Assembly (NCBI RefSeq): GCF_022581195.2
Contig: NC_061470.1
Coordinates: 7,068,001 to 7,132,000, forward strand
Direction of reading: 5' to 3'
Source of the DNA: Helicoverpa zea
Lineage: Eukaryota; Arthropoda; Insecta; Lepidoptera; Noctuidae
DNA length: 64,000 nt
This document shows positions 32,801-41,962 of this stretch, in pieces (within the stretch, counting starts at the first letter, position 1; every line of letters begins with the position of its first letter). The notes beneath the pieces are model-generated. The model worked only from the letters and a program-made list of their open reading frames with translations. It was not told the origin of the DNA and did no database searches. The translations under genes and the position numbers were made by a program.

Positions 32801-33306
32801 TACTAATTACGAGTTGGAAATTAGTTACAGAATATGTTTCTTCAATGGATGAACTCGGATTAAAGAGCGATGTTTTTGATACAAACATATTAAACCATTT
32901 TGCGCGTTTTGATTTTGGATCGATGCCAAACGACATGGAAAATCTCTGGAAAGGCATTCATGTTAAAGTATCTCCTTCATTTGGCACAGCAGCAGTAAAG
33001 TGTCTTAAAGAAGACGTTATCCAATACAGTACAACAATACATTGTTTTTTTTCCGATGCTTTCGCGAGAGCATTCGAAATGTTATCTTTTAAAAATTATT
33101 ACTTCATTCTAGAAACACTACAGTGCATGCTTAGTGATGTCGAATGTATTACGAGTTATTTAGTCGTTTCCAAAGTTACGCCTAAACATGTTGATAGCGA
33201 ATTAAAGCCGAAACGATCTGAAATACGAAAAAGAATAAGATCCCATCCATCATTAACAGTACAAGTGCATTATTATAATGATTTTTGGGATGTAGCAGAA
33301 GATTGA
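29812..33306 (+). CDS. Tandem-family gene, copy 1: large helical protein of unknown function
   Basis: A single coding exon of 1164 codons. I chose the ATG at 29812 (MPPLTLDGD) rather than 29785, because an acceptor TTTAAATTCCAG ends at 29802 and the nine upstream codons would lie in the intron; the context TCACAATGCC is acceptable. The protein has no signal peptide, no membrane segment and no motif that I recognise. It is rich in Leu, Lys, Glu and Ile in amphipathic helices throughout, suggesting an alpha-solenoid-like, cytosolic protein. Regions: N-terminal 1-155 (nearly identical among copies), 156-330 (variable), 331-460 (conserved), a GC-rich central block 550-670 (nearly identical), and a variable C-terminal half. 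The function is not known and I name none. A MITE follows 28 bp after the stop. Confidence 0.88.
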   Translation: MPPLTLDGDTLGEKHKHFNKLVQEAIANKQYELRNISDEDSNIDNLLKINIAAKTRNVDYIIQVIKSNDMLYAATAIKKSRWLVTEAQYAHIINPEYLHTQLLPSMNTKTFNKLMLHIRLHLKHEKRVETFYEYLKDTDGACKWLQNCSIPFIENAIKNHRVIPADLFKRLCKRSVHLIRYYTRMEASTYVVKQELLFLLKTHTADILNMVEDKEIDSYPSLGKKKTEIVMKTCPERILAKFDRYINAVDLSVATKYFNKKDIQSLLRQYVQYAIIDKRTFKPFIDIIPEEERFEFVNKTFIDKTEMSLIFTNSDMTVIEYFVKPYEWYEYAPFHVALPELEKLIRKEPAPPERCAMLSVLIRCARQNPQHIKTLISYYAEKHINEPFIFKLKFVNNLLSEVPTHEFDVETWNVLDKLFHSMDIYTETDNQLHDVQMSLQAIVTYRLLHDEPIPEIIKQKIKLGWLKQKHLNQEQENKMFSYLLDLAMEKIQIENIENESELHNNVVQLTNALNLLKDWKKDINTYPIILEKIHELVSIKEKNSWLHFNLSSLYLTNKSWRKSMFQDSLALCVSEDTCLNALKHDPQLLERHDKEIDTLRSNDAVSLRRLLAKLRVYWPHSLAQQWIDAYLLNLNNTTGHKAAFKGLFSLLPQKEVVEFAKKHVPHDFKINWGKTDPTEIRIQKNIANYLYYTRPLIPLDTVLCYAKGDYLQYAVPSLNSISHSMSAIESSEYVSKLLDAPVSLQKHGIKLAFLKLKTDDLKTLFSNIWDRTKNSSIQAVLFKTTFDKMCSVNNPTDETKLWELLRMFIDKLIKSDENGVSQDIFKKLANVSEVPESVRGEYYMTSYEYLTSLPASANCESYVKQLTQYAPDIMERLEGDFVVEKLLSSAEDNFFSISYSESIELFACYVLCGKSQEGQLKRFQTFIYPLMKKAFQCWGNIHSNDFYVKDNLKSFLRFLVWHFLKYFTYNKISLPVRLFTEIRNVILNELPLLENYLLITSWKLVTEYVSSMDELGLKSDVFDTNILNHFARFDFGSMPNDMENLWKGIHVKVSPSFGTAAVKCLKEDVIQYSTTIHCFFSDAFARAFEMLSFKNYYFILETLQCMLSDVECITSYLVVSKVTPKHVDSELKPKRSEIRKRIRSHPSLTVQVHYYNDFWDVAED

Positions 33307-33334
33307 TGATAAAATACTGTGATGTATCGTTTTA

Positions 33335-33507
33335 GGCTGCGGCTCCACTGAGGTGGAGACGAACGGAGCGGAGAGGAGACGTGTGGGAATCAACCAATCA
33401 CATAAAATGAAATCCACACCTCGTCTCCGCTCCGCTTCGCTGGTACCTCTTTTCACAGCTCTACTACTCTCAACTCCGCTCGTCTCCGCCTCAGTGGAGC
33501 CTTAGCC
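33335..33507. mobile_element. MITE in the 3' flank of gene copy 1
   Basis: The left end GGCTGCGGCTCCACTGAGG and the right end, reverse-complemented as GGCTAAGGCTCCACTGAGG, form inverted repeats of about 35 bp with few mismatches (GGAGACGA, CGGAG follow in both). TA flanks both sides (33333-33334, 33508-33509). The paralogous site after copy 2 (39513-39530, GTTTAAAGCATGTCAGG) lacks the element and keeps one TA, serving as a natural empty site. Length 173 bp, non-coding. Confidence 0.82.
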
Positions 33508-33509
33508 TA

Positions 33510-33713
33510 AAGGATGACAGGAGGCCGTATTTGTCTATTAAATACACTTTGAAATTACCTCGCGATTGATATGTGTTACCTACTTCAGTAGAAAAAATAT
33601 ATATTCAAATTTTAACGTATCCGGAGAGCATTGATGCGAAGGAATACTTCGACGTCTGATTTAGTGTTGTTCTTTTATATACCTATGTTTTTATGTTTTT
33701 ATTTTAGTACCTA
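33510..33713 (+). other. 3' flank/UTR of gene copy 1
   Basis: GACAGGAGGCC and CGCGATTGATA match the copy 2 flank (39521-39575), so this is the original downstream sequence of the gene. It is interrupted by the MITE before it and a Tc1 element after it. Confidence 0.5.
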
Positions 33714-33830
33714 CAGCCTTGGCCAAAAGTATTGAGCACCCATGAAATCTTTCAGTTTTATGCGGAGTATCAAATAGAAATAAAACAAAACTTTTTTTTT
33801 ATTTGTAATTTACTATTTATTAATTGAAAA

Positions 33831-34979
33831 TTAATATTTTGTGGGACCACCCTTTGCCTTAATTACAGCAGAAATTCTTTTTGGTAAACAGCTAACAAGA
33901 TTTTTACAGTCTTCAGCAGTAATCGCGTTCCATTCTAGGCGCAGGTAGCGTTTCAATTCTTCTCTGTTGTTAATTGTGTGGCGCCTAACTCGAAGCTTTA
34001 ATAAACCCCACAAATGTTCTATGGGGTTCAGATCTGGCGACTGGGCAGGCCAGTCAAGAAGCTCTATGCTATTTTCCCGAAACCATGTCATAGTGCGGGC
34101 AGATTTGTGGCAAGGCACGTTATCCTGCTGGAATTTATCACTATCCATGTTCGTGTCACCGAAAAGTTTCGTGAATGAAGGCAGCAACGCAGTTTCTAGC
34201 ACATTTATGTACTTAGAAGAGTCCATGCGGCCCTCACACAGGAACAATTCGCCAACTCCAGAATCGGTCATGCAACTCTAGACCATTATACTGCCGCCGC
34301 CGTGTTTTACTGTTGGGACCACACACTCTGGCTTAAATTCTTCGCCCACCCGGCGACGCACAAAGGTCACACCAGGTGTACCAAAAATCTGCAATAAAGA
34401 GAAAAATATTGAGTTCCGGAAATAAAAAGAACTTCCTCTATGCGTTTAGAATTTAAACCATTTTATATTATTTTGTGAGGGCATTAAATTGACTTACTTA
34501 CCTCAAAGTTTGATTCGTCTGACCACACAACATTTGACCAATCTTCAGCGGTGAAAGTTCGGTGTAGTAAGGCCTATTTGTACCGAGCTTTTTTGTTGCT
34601 CTAGGAGAGCCATGGCTTGTTCCTAGCTTTACAGCCTTTCAGACCAGCTTCCTGAAGCCTTCTACGAGTAGTTCGAGCAGAAATTGTTTTCTTCATTTGT
34701 TCTGAAAACTCAGCAGCGAGCTCTGAAGATGTTTTTTTTCCTATTTCTTAATGACTCTCTCAGTAACTGACGATCCTGACGGCCTATGGTGATGCGTTTG
34801 CGCCCGGTTCTCGGTCTATTCTGATGTGATCCGGTATCAGAGAATCGCTGAATAGCATAATGCACGGATCGGCGCGAACATTTCACAGTTTTAGAAATCT
34901 CTACTTGTGATTTCCCTTGCTCATACAGAAGCTGTATCTGCACACGTTTTTCTAAAGAAAGTTCGTTTTGTTTTGGCAT
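33831..34979 (-). pseudogene. Tc1 transposase (DD34E), broken, with likely intron
   Basis: The N-terminal part (34979 down to about 34740) has the paired-like helix-turn-helix start MPKQNELSLEKRVQ and a second HTH region (RPRTGRKRIT). The catalytic core follows: WSDES (first D, just before 34502), QQDN (second D) and SPDLNPIEHLW (E), with 34 residues between the last two acidic residues, so DD34E. Lesions: a frameshift at a run of eight T (plus strand, 34732-34739), a stop at 34574-34576 and a stop at 34278-34280. Reading continues across 34389-34501 only if that piece is removed; it has GTAAGTAAG and TTTATTGCAG ends. The original enzyme would cut and paste the element at TA sites. Confidence 0.85.
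34389..34501 (-). other. Probable intron in the Tc1 transposase
   Basis: On the minus strand TTTGAG|GTAAGTAAG is the donor and CTCTTTATTGCAG|ATTTTTGG the acceptor, 113 bp. Removing it joins the DESNFE and IFGTPG parts of the conserved catalytic core in frame. Introns are uncommon in Tc1 elements, so a secondary insertion with splice-like ends is the alternative. Confidence 0.6.
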
Positions 34980-35528
34980 ATTGCAACGATAACACTTAAA
35001 ACTTTGAAATAAAATACCAAAGGCGCACTAGATCACTGGATGTTGTCACAACGAGCGATGGTAGCGAACTAAAAAATAAATTCAAAAATTGTAAAAGACA
35101 CATTTTTTTGCACCCAGGTGTTCTATTGTCAGCTGCGGCATAAGTCATTGTTTTAAAATGTTTGTAGATAACCGATAAAAGAATACTTCAACGATAGATT
35201 CGGGTTTCTCCCATAATTACCGTGATCTTGCGAAATTTGTAAGGTGCTCAATACTTTTGGCCAAGGCTGTATATAGGTAGTATTTTAGTTTTTAAAGATA
35301 ATTTTAGTTTGTATGTATAGTGTGTACCTATATATATTTGTAAATAAAAATTTTATTTAAGTAGATACTTACTTGTTATAATGACTCGACCAGGGCACTA
35401 TCGGATTTATACTAGTACACACATTATTAACAGCTAGCATTGCATTTTTGTAATTAAAGTTATTCGATTCTTACCCATTATTCTATACAGTATTTTAATT
35501 CAGCATTATGAGCAACATTTAAGGTTCT

Positions 35529-35534
35529 AATAAA
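35529..35534 (+). terminator. Polyadenylation signal, gene copy 1
   Basis: AATAAA lies in TTCTAATAAAATAAATG, followed by TATTTTTGTTA. The same context occurs after copy 3 (50118-50123) and after copy 2 (42459-42468), which supports a shared 3' end. The Tc1 element and a MITE lie between this site and the stop codon, so the transcript would be over 2 kb longer than in copy 3 unless an AATAAA within the transposon is used. Confidence 0.5.
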
Positions 35535-35554
35535 ATAAATGCAAATATTTTTGT

Positions 35555-35987
35555 TATTTACTTACTTCTTTCCCTTTGCAAGATTAAACTAGTACAATTA
35601 TACCATAACATCAAGCATTTTTGAGTGGGATAGCAGCAGTTAGAATATAAACATATCCACCCTTATAAGTGCATAACCCAATAATACTGGTAAGGTAACT
35701 GGTAAAAAGAGACCTACAGTAATTTTGTTATAAGTCCATCAAATCACCTCATTTGCTATTAGTACTATAAGTCTCAACATAAGCAATAATAGCTCCCCTC
35801 TGGGTTATTATAATCTTACATGCATTGAAATCACGGCTAGGACCTAGAATTTAACGTGACTTCCGAATATCCTCGGACCGATCAAGAGATAAAAAGCTCT
35901 ATGTTTACGCATCCAATTACTCTTTTAAGCTGATTTAAGAACCACCTGCATAATAATTATTGTAATGGTATGTTATTTAAATTCCAG
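35555..35987 (+). other. Intron-like spacer upstream of gene copy 2
   Basis: 35821-35987 aligns with 29645-29802 of the copy 1 intron (AAATCACGGCTAGGACCTAG, GCTCTATGTTTACGCA, TTAAATTCCAG). 35620-35800 aligns loosely with 46000-46130 of the copy 3 intron. No sequence like exon 1 or its promoter is present. The acceptor AG is at 35986-35987. Confidence 0.6.
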
Positions 35988-35996
35988 CTTATCACA

Positions 35997-38900
35997 ATGC
36001 CGCCGTTGACGCTAGACGGAGACACTCTCGGGGAAAAGCACAAACACTTCAACAAACTTGTGCAAGAAGCTATTGTTAATAAACAATATGAACTACGTAA
36101 CATTAGTGATGAAGATAGCGACATAGACAACCTTCTAAAAATAAACATCGCCGCCAAAACCAGAAATGTCGACTACATCATCCAAGTTATAAAATCCAAC
36201 GACATGCTGTACGCAGCCACAGCAATTAAGAAGTCCAGGTGGCTGGTGACAGAGGCGCAGTACGCGCACATTATCAACCCAGAGTACCTGCACACGCAAC
36301 TGTTACCTAGCATGAACACCAAGACGTTTAACAAGCTCATGCTGCACATTAGACTACATCTGAAGCACGAGAAGCGAGTCGAAACGTTTTATGAATACCT
36401 TAAGCATACCGACGGAGCTTGCAAATGGCTGCAAAACTGTTCCATACCTTTCATAGAAAATGTTATAAAAACCGAACGAATCCTACCGCTGGATTTCTTT
36501 AAACGTTTGTGCAGAAAATCTGTGCATTTTATAAAATATTATACGAGAGTGAAAGCCAATACATATGTCGTGAAACGGGAATTACTAATTTTGTTAAAAA
36601 CTCATACTTTGGATATTTTAAATATTTTGGAAGATAATGATCATGAAAGATATCCTGATATGGGGAAAAAGAAAACAGAGATCGTAATGAAAACATGTCC
36701 AGAGAGAATACTGGGCAAGTTTGACAGATATGTAGACGCAATCGACTTATCAGTAGCAACAAAATATTTCAATAAAAAAGATATTAAGTCGTTACTTCGC
36801 CAATATGTTGGGAACTACTACTATGATACAAACATTTTGAAACTTTTCGTCAACAGAATGCCAGAAGAAGAAAGATTTGACTTCGTAAAAAAAACTTTTA
36901 TTGACAAGACTGAAATGTCGCTTTTATTTACAAAACGAACTATGATTGAATCATCTATAAATCCCTACCAGTGGTATGAGTACGCACCATTCCATGTTGC
37001 TTTACCGGAATTAGAAAAGTTGATACGTAAAGAGTCCGCGCCGCCTGAAAGATGTGCTATGCTATCAGTTCTCATCCGATGTACAAGACGAAACCCTCAG
37101 CATATTAAAACGCTTGTCAGTTATTACGCTAAAAAACACATCAATGAACCATTTACATGCAAACTCAAATTCGTGAATAATTTGCTTTCAGAAGTACCTA
37201 CTCACGAATTTGACGTTGAAACCTGGAACGTTCTGAACAAATTGTTCCACAGCATGAAAATATACACAGAAACAGATAACCAGCTTCACGATGTACAAAT
37301 GTCTCTCCAGGCAATTGTAACATATAGGCTTCTACACGATGAACCGATACCAGAAATAATTAAACAAAAAATAAAACTTGGCTCCTTGAAACAGAAACAT
37401 CTAAATCAAGAACAAGAAAATAAAGTGTTTTCTTATTTACTAGAGTTAGCGATGGAGAAAATACAGATCGAAAACATTGAAAACGAATCCGAATTACATA
37501 ATAATGTCGCTCAGTTAACAAATGCGTTGAACTTGCTAAAAGATTGGAAAAAAGATATTAATACCTATCCAATCATTCTAGAGAAAATACATGAGCTATA
37601 TAGTTAGTATAAAAGAGAAGAATTCATGGCTTCATTTCAATTTATCCAGTTTGTATTTAACGAATAAATCGTGGCGTAAGTCAATGTTCCAGGATTCATT
37701 GGCTCTATGTGTGAGTGAAGACACGTGCCTGAATGCTCTGAAGCACGATCCTCAGTTACTCGAGCGTCACGACAAGGAGATAGACACGTTGCGAAGTAAC
37801 GATGCCGTCTCGCTGCGGCGTCTGCTCGCCAAGCTGCGCGTCTACTGGCCGCACTCACTCGCTCAGCAGTGGATCGACGCGTACTTGCTAAATCTGAACA
37901 ACACCACCGGACACAAAGCCGCCTTCAAAGGTCTCTTCTCGCTTCTTCCACAAAAAGAAGTAGTTGAATTCGCAAAAAAGCATGTTCCACACGATTTTAA
38001 AATAAACTGGGGAGAGACTGATCAAACTGAAATCAAAATCCAGAAGAATATTGCGAACTACTTATATTACACCAGACCACTGATTCCTTTAGACACGGTG
38101 TTGTGTTATGCTAAAGGAGACTACTTACAATATGCTGTACCATCACTTAATTCTATATCGCATAATTTGAGTGCAATCGAAAGTAGTGAATTTGTGTTAA
38201 AATTATCGGATGCACCGGTCTCTTTACAAAAACATGGAATCCAGCTTGCATTTTTAAAACTCAAAACTAACGATCTTAAATCACTGTTTTCGAACATTTG
38301 GGATCGTACAAAGAATAGTTCAATACAAGCCGTTCTCTTTAAAACCACCTTTGATAAGATGTGCAGCGTCAACAATCCAACTGACGAAACAAAACTCTGG
38401 GAATTGTTGAGAATGTTTATTGATAAGTTAGATAAATCTGATGGAAAAGGTGTTAGTCGAGACATATTTAAAAAATTAGCTAAAGTTAAAAAGGTCCCCG
38501 AAAGTGTACGAGCAAAATATTACATGACAAGTTATGGGTATCTGACCTCATTACCTGCGAGCGCCAATTGTGACTCCCATGTGAAGAAGCTTATGCAGTA
38601 TGCACCAATCATAATGGAAAAACTTGAAGATGATTTCGTTGTCGAAACGTTATTGTCATCAGCTGAGGAAAAATTTCTTTCGGTTGACAGTGAATTTATA
38701 GAAATATTCGCATGCTACGTATTGTGCGGAAAAACTCAGGAGGGTCAGCTCAAGAGGTTCCAGACGGTTATAAACCCATTAATGAAAAAAGCTTTTCAAT
38801 GCTGGAGTAACATCCATTCTAATGAATTTTACGTTAAGGAACGTCAAAAAAATTTTTTAAGATTTTTGGTTTGGCATCTCTTAAAATACTTTACTTATAA

Positions 38901-39492
38901 TAAAATATCTTTACCTGTTAGACTATTTACTGAAATAAGAAATATGATGGTAAATGAGTTACCGTTATTGGAGAACTACTTTCTAATTACGAGTTGGAAA
39001 TTGATTACAGAATATGTTTCTTCAATGGATGGACTCGGATTTAAGTGCGGTGTTTTTGATACAACCAAATTAACCGATTTTGGTCGTTTAGAGTGTGGGT
39101 GGATGTCAGTCGAAATGGAAAATCTCTGGAATGATATTCATGTTAAAATATCTCCTTCATTTGGAAAAGCAGCAGTTAAGTGTCTTAAAGATGACGTTAT
39201 CCAATACGGTGCAACGATACATAGCTTGTTTTCCGATGCTTTCGAGAGAGCATTCCAAATGTTAACTATTCAAAATTATGTCTTCCAACTAGAAACGTCA
39301 CAGCACATGCTGAGTGATGTTGAATGTATTTCGAGTTATTTAGTCGTTTCCAAAATAATATCAAAATATCATGGTTTTAGCGAGTTTAAACTGAAACGAT
39401 CAGAAATACGTAAAAAAATAAAGTCACATCCTGCATTAACAGTGCAAATGCATTATTATAATGATTTTTGGGATGCATCAGAAGATTGTTGA
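35997..39492 (+). pseudogene. Tandem-family gene, copy 2: broken by a 4-bp insertion
   Basis: The frame starting at ATG 35997 (MPPLTLDGD, same acceptor arrangement as copy 1) is open for 536 codons and stops at 37605-37607. At the break, copies 1 and 3 read GAGCTAGTTAG, whereas copy 2 reads GAGCTATATAGTTAG: four extra bases, TATA. Downstream the frame resumes and is fully open to 39492; a separate ATG at 37591 could give a 633-residue C-terminal protein. All other sequence looks intact, so the lesion is recent, polymorphic or an assembly error. As in copy 1, the N-terminal 155 codons and the central GC-rich block are almost identical to the paralogues, while residues 156-330 differ. Exon 1 and promoter are not seen. 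It is either a pseudogene or a split gene making two half proteins. Confidence 0.82.
37591..39492 (+). CDS. Possible C-terminal half protein of copy 2 (alternative to pseudogene)
   Basis: The ATG at 37591 overlaps the end of the broken first half by 17 bases in another frame, and 633 codons follow without interruption. Overlap of a stop and a start is the arrangement that permits reinitiation, but nothing proves translation. The product would begin just before the conserved central block and include the whole variable C-terminal half. The alternative, more likely, is simple loss of function. Confidence 0.35.
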   Translation: MSYIVSIKEKNSWLHFNLSSLYLTNKSWRKSMFQDSLALCVSEDTCLNALKHDPQLLERHDKEIDTLRSNDAVSLRRLLAKLRVYWPHSLAQQWIDAYLLNLNNTTGHKAAFKGLFSLLPQKEVVEFAKKHVPHDFKINWGETDQTEIKIQKNIANYLYYTRPLIPLDTVLCYAKGDYLQYAVPSLNSISHNLSAIESSEFVLKLSDAPVSLQKHGIQLAFLKLKTNDLKSLFSNIWDRTKNSSIQAVLFKTTFDKMCSVNNPTDETKLWELLRMFIDKLDKSDGKGVSRDIFKKLAKVKKVPESVRAKYYMTSYGYLTSLPASANCDSHVKKLMQYAPIIMEKLEDDFVVETLLSSAEEKFLSVDSEFIEIFACYVLCGKTQEGQLKRFQTVINPLMKKAFQCWSNIHSNEFYVKERQKNFLRFLVWHLLKYFTYNKISLPVRLFTEIRNMMVNELPLLENYFLITSWKLITEYVSSMDGLGFKCGVFDTTKLTDFGRLECGWMSVEMENLWNDIHVKISPSFGKAAVKCLKDDVIQYGATIHSLFSDAFERAFQMLTIQNYVFQLETSQHMLSDVECISSYLVVSKIISKYHGFSEFKLKRSEIRKKIKSHPALTVQMHYYNDFWDASEDC

Positions 39493-40228
39493 CAAAATAC
39501 TGTGAAATCGGGTTTAAAGCATGTCAGGAGGCCTCCTTTATGCCTCGCAACCCTCCCTTTTGACATCGCGATTGATAGGCATACTACTACTAGAAAAATC
39601 ATATCCACCAGATTTATACTTCCATACACATTGTTAACTGCTAGCAACACTTTTTAATTATATGTTAATAAGATTCCTACCCATATATTTGTAATTAAAA
39701 GGATAAAGGACAATGGGCACGTTGTATGGGATTTGGTACCCGCTCGAATAGTAATTAATGTATGATATATTATTAGAAGGGTATCTACGTGAAGACTAAT
39801 AAAAATGACGGGGCATGTCTCAATTAGCCGTCTGACCCGAGTAACGATAGAAATTGAATCGACATAGAAATAAGTTCTTCATCCATGTACCTATTCATTA
39901 AGAGGCAGATGTCGTCAGTGTAATAATTTCTTACTCCGTTAATAGATACCTAACATTGTTTGAGATTTTTTTTATTTTTATTATAATCTAAAGGTTTTGA
40001 TATTCTATGGGGTCGTACTACAGATACACCATCGGCAACTGATTTAACAAAAGTTCAAAACATTTTTTAATATGGATGTGACTTTTTTTAGAAAAAAGTC
40101 ATCAATATCTCGACCCGTAATATGTACAATGTTAACATCATCCTCGAATTTTCAGTTAACCACTGAATTCCAAAGTCGTTTGGTCTCTTGAATTTTCAAC
40201 CTCAATGATAAGACTGATACATAATGCT
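39493..40228 (+). other. 3' flank of copy 2, left part
   Basis: 39493-39700 aligns with the flanks of copies 1 and 3 (AAAATACTGTGAAATCG, CATCGCGATTGATAGGC, CTAGCAACACTTTTTAATTA, TTCCTACCCATAT). From about 39710 no counterpart is seen, and nothing is recognised up to the hAT cluster. Confidence 0.5.
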
Positions 40229-40399
40229 AATATGGTCAGTGGCGGCCCTAGGGGTGTGCGAACTGTGCCATCGCACAGGGCCTCGCGCTCGGGGGGGCCT
40301 CGCGCTACAACCCACACTAATATAAAAAAATTATAATTAAAAAATATATATCTAATACACGAAAAAAAATGTGCATTTTTTGACTTTCAAAACTCAAAA

Positions 40400-40515
40400 A
40401 TTTTCGCGCTCGCTACGCTCGCGACATCACCTTGCGCTGTTGTTTGTTATACAAGTTTAGGCGCTTTAGTGACCCAAAGCTCAAAATTTTTTTGCGCTCG
40501 CTACGCTCGCGGGTG
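40400..40515 (+). repeat. Two TTTTCGCGCTCGCTACGCTCGCG motifs, about 92 bp apart
   Basis: GCGCTCGCTACGCTCGCG occurs at about 40405-40422 and 40495-40512, each preceded by CTCAAAA and a T run. It is the reverse-strand version of the motif in the hAT at 4.6-5.9 kb. Confidence 0.8.
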
Positions 40516-40870
40516 CTTTACTTTCGACTTGTTTTGTTTTTTTAATCATTTTTTAGCCGGGCCTAGAAGGTAGCGCCGCTTTTAAGTCCTTTTATTAACA
40601 AAAAAATAACTCCTAGTTTCCGTAAGAACTTTCTTATTTACGACGTTCGAACTACTCAAGTCACAATCTATCAATACATAGGGGCTCTTGGGTCATGATT
40701 GCACCCGGGCGCTACATGAGCTAAAGACGGCCCTGATTAACTCGGTGCTGAAATATATATTAGAAAATAATTTAACTGAAATTTATCCCCTACCGAAATA
40801 GTCTTGAGAATTCGAATAATAAAATAATAATATAGAAAAAGCAGTTTTTGAGGTTTAAAATTATTAAAAC

Positions 40871-41041
40871 ATGTTTAAGGAATTCGATGACACAAGATCG
40901 ACTTTCAACCAAGCTATTCTTTTGATAAAAAATGACGTTGCTCATTCATTCGATTATTCTGCTTTAATTGAAGATTTTAGTCTTAAGAAAAGTCGCAAGC
41001 ATCAGATCATTTTAATATTAGTTAATTTTGTGATTCTTTAA
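40871..41041 (+). pseudogene. hAT transposase C-terminal remnant, 56 codons
   Basis: A short open frame begins MFKEFDDTRSTFNQAILLIK and continues with NDVAHSFDYSALIEDFSLKK. It matches the tail of ZMYM-like hAT transposases: an RST motif at the end of the dimerisation helix, then a helix with N-D-hydrophobic-A and D-F/L...D-F-...KK. The catalytic part is absent. It lies on the plus strand of the outer hAT. Confidence 0.6.
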
Positions 41042-41276
41042 ATATAAACTGTAGTAAAAATAAAATTTTATTAATTTGTTTAACTTGAGCATTTCTCCTC
41101 AAACAACGATTAGCTAAATCAAAACACCAGCTTACTCTCGCAACACATACTTTTCACGTAGGACTAGGGCTGCCATCCGTCCGGGTTTCCCCGGATCTTT
41201 CCTCATTTAGAGGCCGTCCGGGGGCCGTCCGGGCGGGGTTTCAAGAAGTGTCCGGGGAAAACCCGGACATTTTTCA

Positions 41277-41962
41277 CAGGGCCGTCTTAACCTATGGTGC
41301 AGGGTATGCGAATAACCTAGCCATACATTCCTAGGGCCAGCAGATTTCGGAGGATGATCACTCGATTTGAGAGGATAAGAAGTCAAACAGATTTTTCAAT
41401 AACAATCGTTAAATCCACCAACCAAGCCAATTCATAGCCTGCATTGCCTTCATCAACTACGAGTTGAAAACATAGTACACAAGAGATTGCTTGCCTTGTA
41501 TGGAAGTTTAACCTTGTAAAATTACAAATAGACAAGCATTTGCTGCAGAAGTCGAAGTGTCCCAAAACTCAAAAATTTTCGCGCTCGCTTCGCTCGCGGC
41601 TTCTTTTCTTGCTACTATTTTTTTTACATTTAGATACTTTAATATCCCAATATTCAAAAAATTTTGCGCTCGCTTTGCTTGCGGCTTCTTCACTTTGCGG
41701 ATTTTTTTATTATACAGGTTTAGGTGCTCTAGTGACCTAAAACTCAACAATTTTCGCGCTCGCTACGCTCGCGGCAACTTCACTTTACAGTTGTTTGTAT
41801 TTTTTTGTCTGACCTATCAAAAAGGTAGCGCCGTTTTAAAGCCCCATTACTAACAAGAAGGTAACTCCTATTTTCCATATGTGCATTCTATTTATGACCT
41901 TCGAAATACATTTAGTCACAATCTTTCAATACTAGGTACTACAAGAGCTAGAGACCGCACTG
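41277..41962. mobile_element. Inner hAT element (CAGGGCCGTC ends)
   Basis: The left end CAGGGCCGTCTTAACC and the reverse-complemented right end CAGTGCGGTCTCTAGC match at most positions. ATTTTTCA (41269-41276) and ACTTTTCA (41963-41970) are an 8-bp duplication with one change. The right 120 bp (41850-41962) resembles 40610-40735 (AACTCCTA, TTTCCGTA/TTTCCATA, AGTCACAATCT, CAATAC). It carries three GCGCTCGC palindromes and no transposase. Confidence 0.65.
41572..41780 (+). repeat. Three GCGCTCGCTTCGCTCGCGGC motifs, about 90 bp apart
   Basis: Near-identical units of the form CTCAAAAATTTTCGCGCTCG followed by CTNCGCTCGCGGC and TTC lie at about 41580, 41667 and 41757. The open frames over this stretch (for example 41557-41853) are by-products of the repeat. 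Confidence 0.8.

Larger units (their letters stand above)
33714..35269 (-). mobile_element. Tc1-family transposon, inactivated
   Basis: Perfect inverted ends start CAGCCTTGGCCAAAAGTATT (27 bp at 33714-33740 and 35243-35269), with TA duplications at 33712-33713 and 35270-35271. The length of 1556 bp is usual for Tc1. It carries a minus-strand transposase broken by lesions and apparently containing an intron. The element sits between the coding exon of gene copy 1 and its conserved polyadenylation region. Confidence 0.93.

Noticed and set aside
40237..40735. A separate complete hAT ending at AAGACGGCCCTG (40735)
   Set aside because: The 8 bases after 40735 (ATTAACTC) do not match those before 40237 (AATATGGT), while the latter are matched exactly at 42178-42185.
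41508..41853. Overlapping open frames on both strands over the GCGCTCGC repeats
   Set aside because: They encode Ala/Leu/Ser-rich strings created by the palindromic repeat inside a hAT element.
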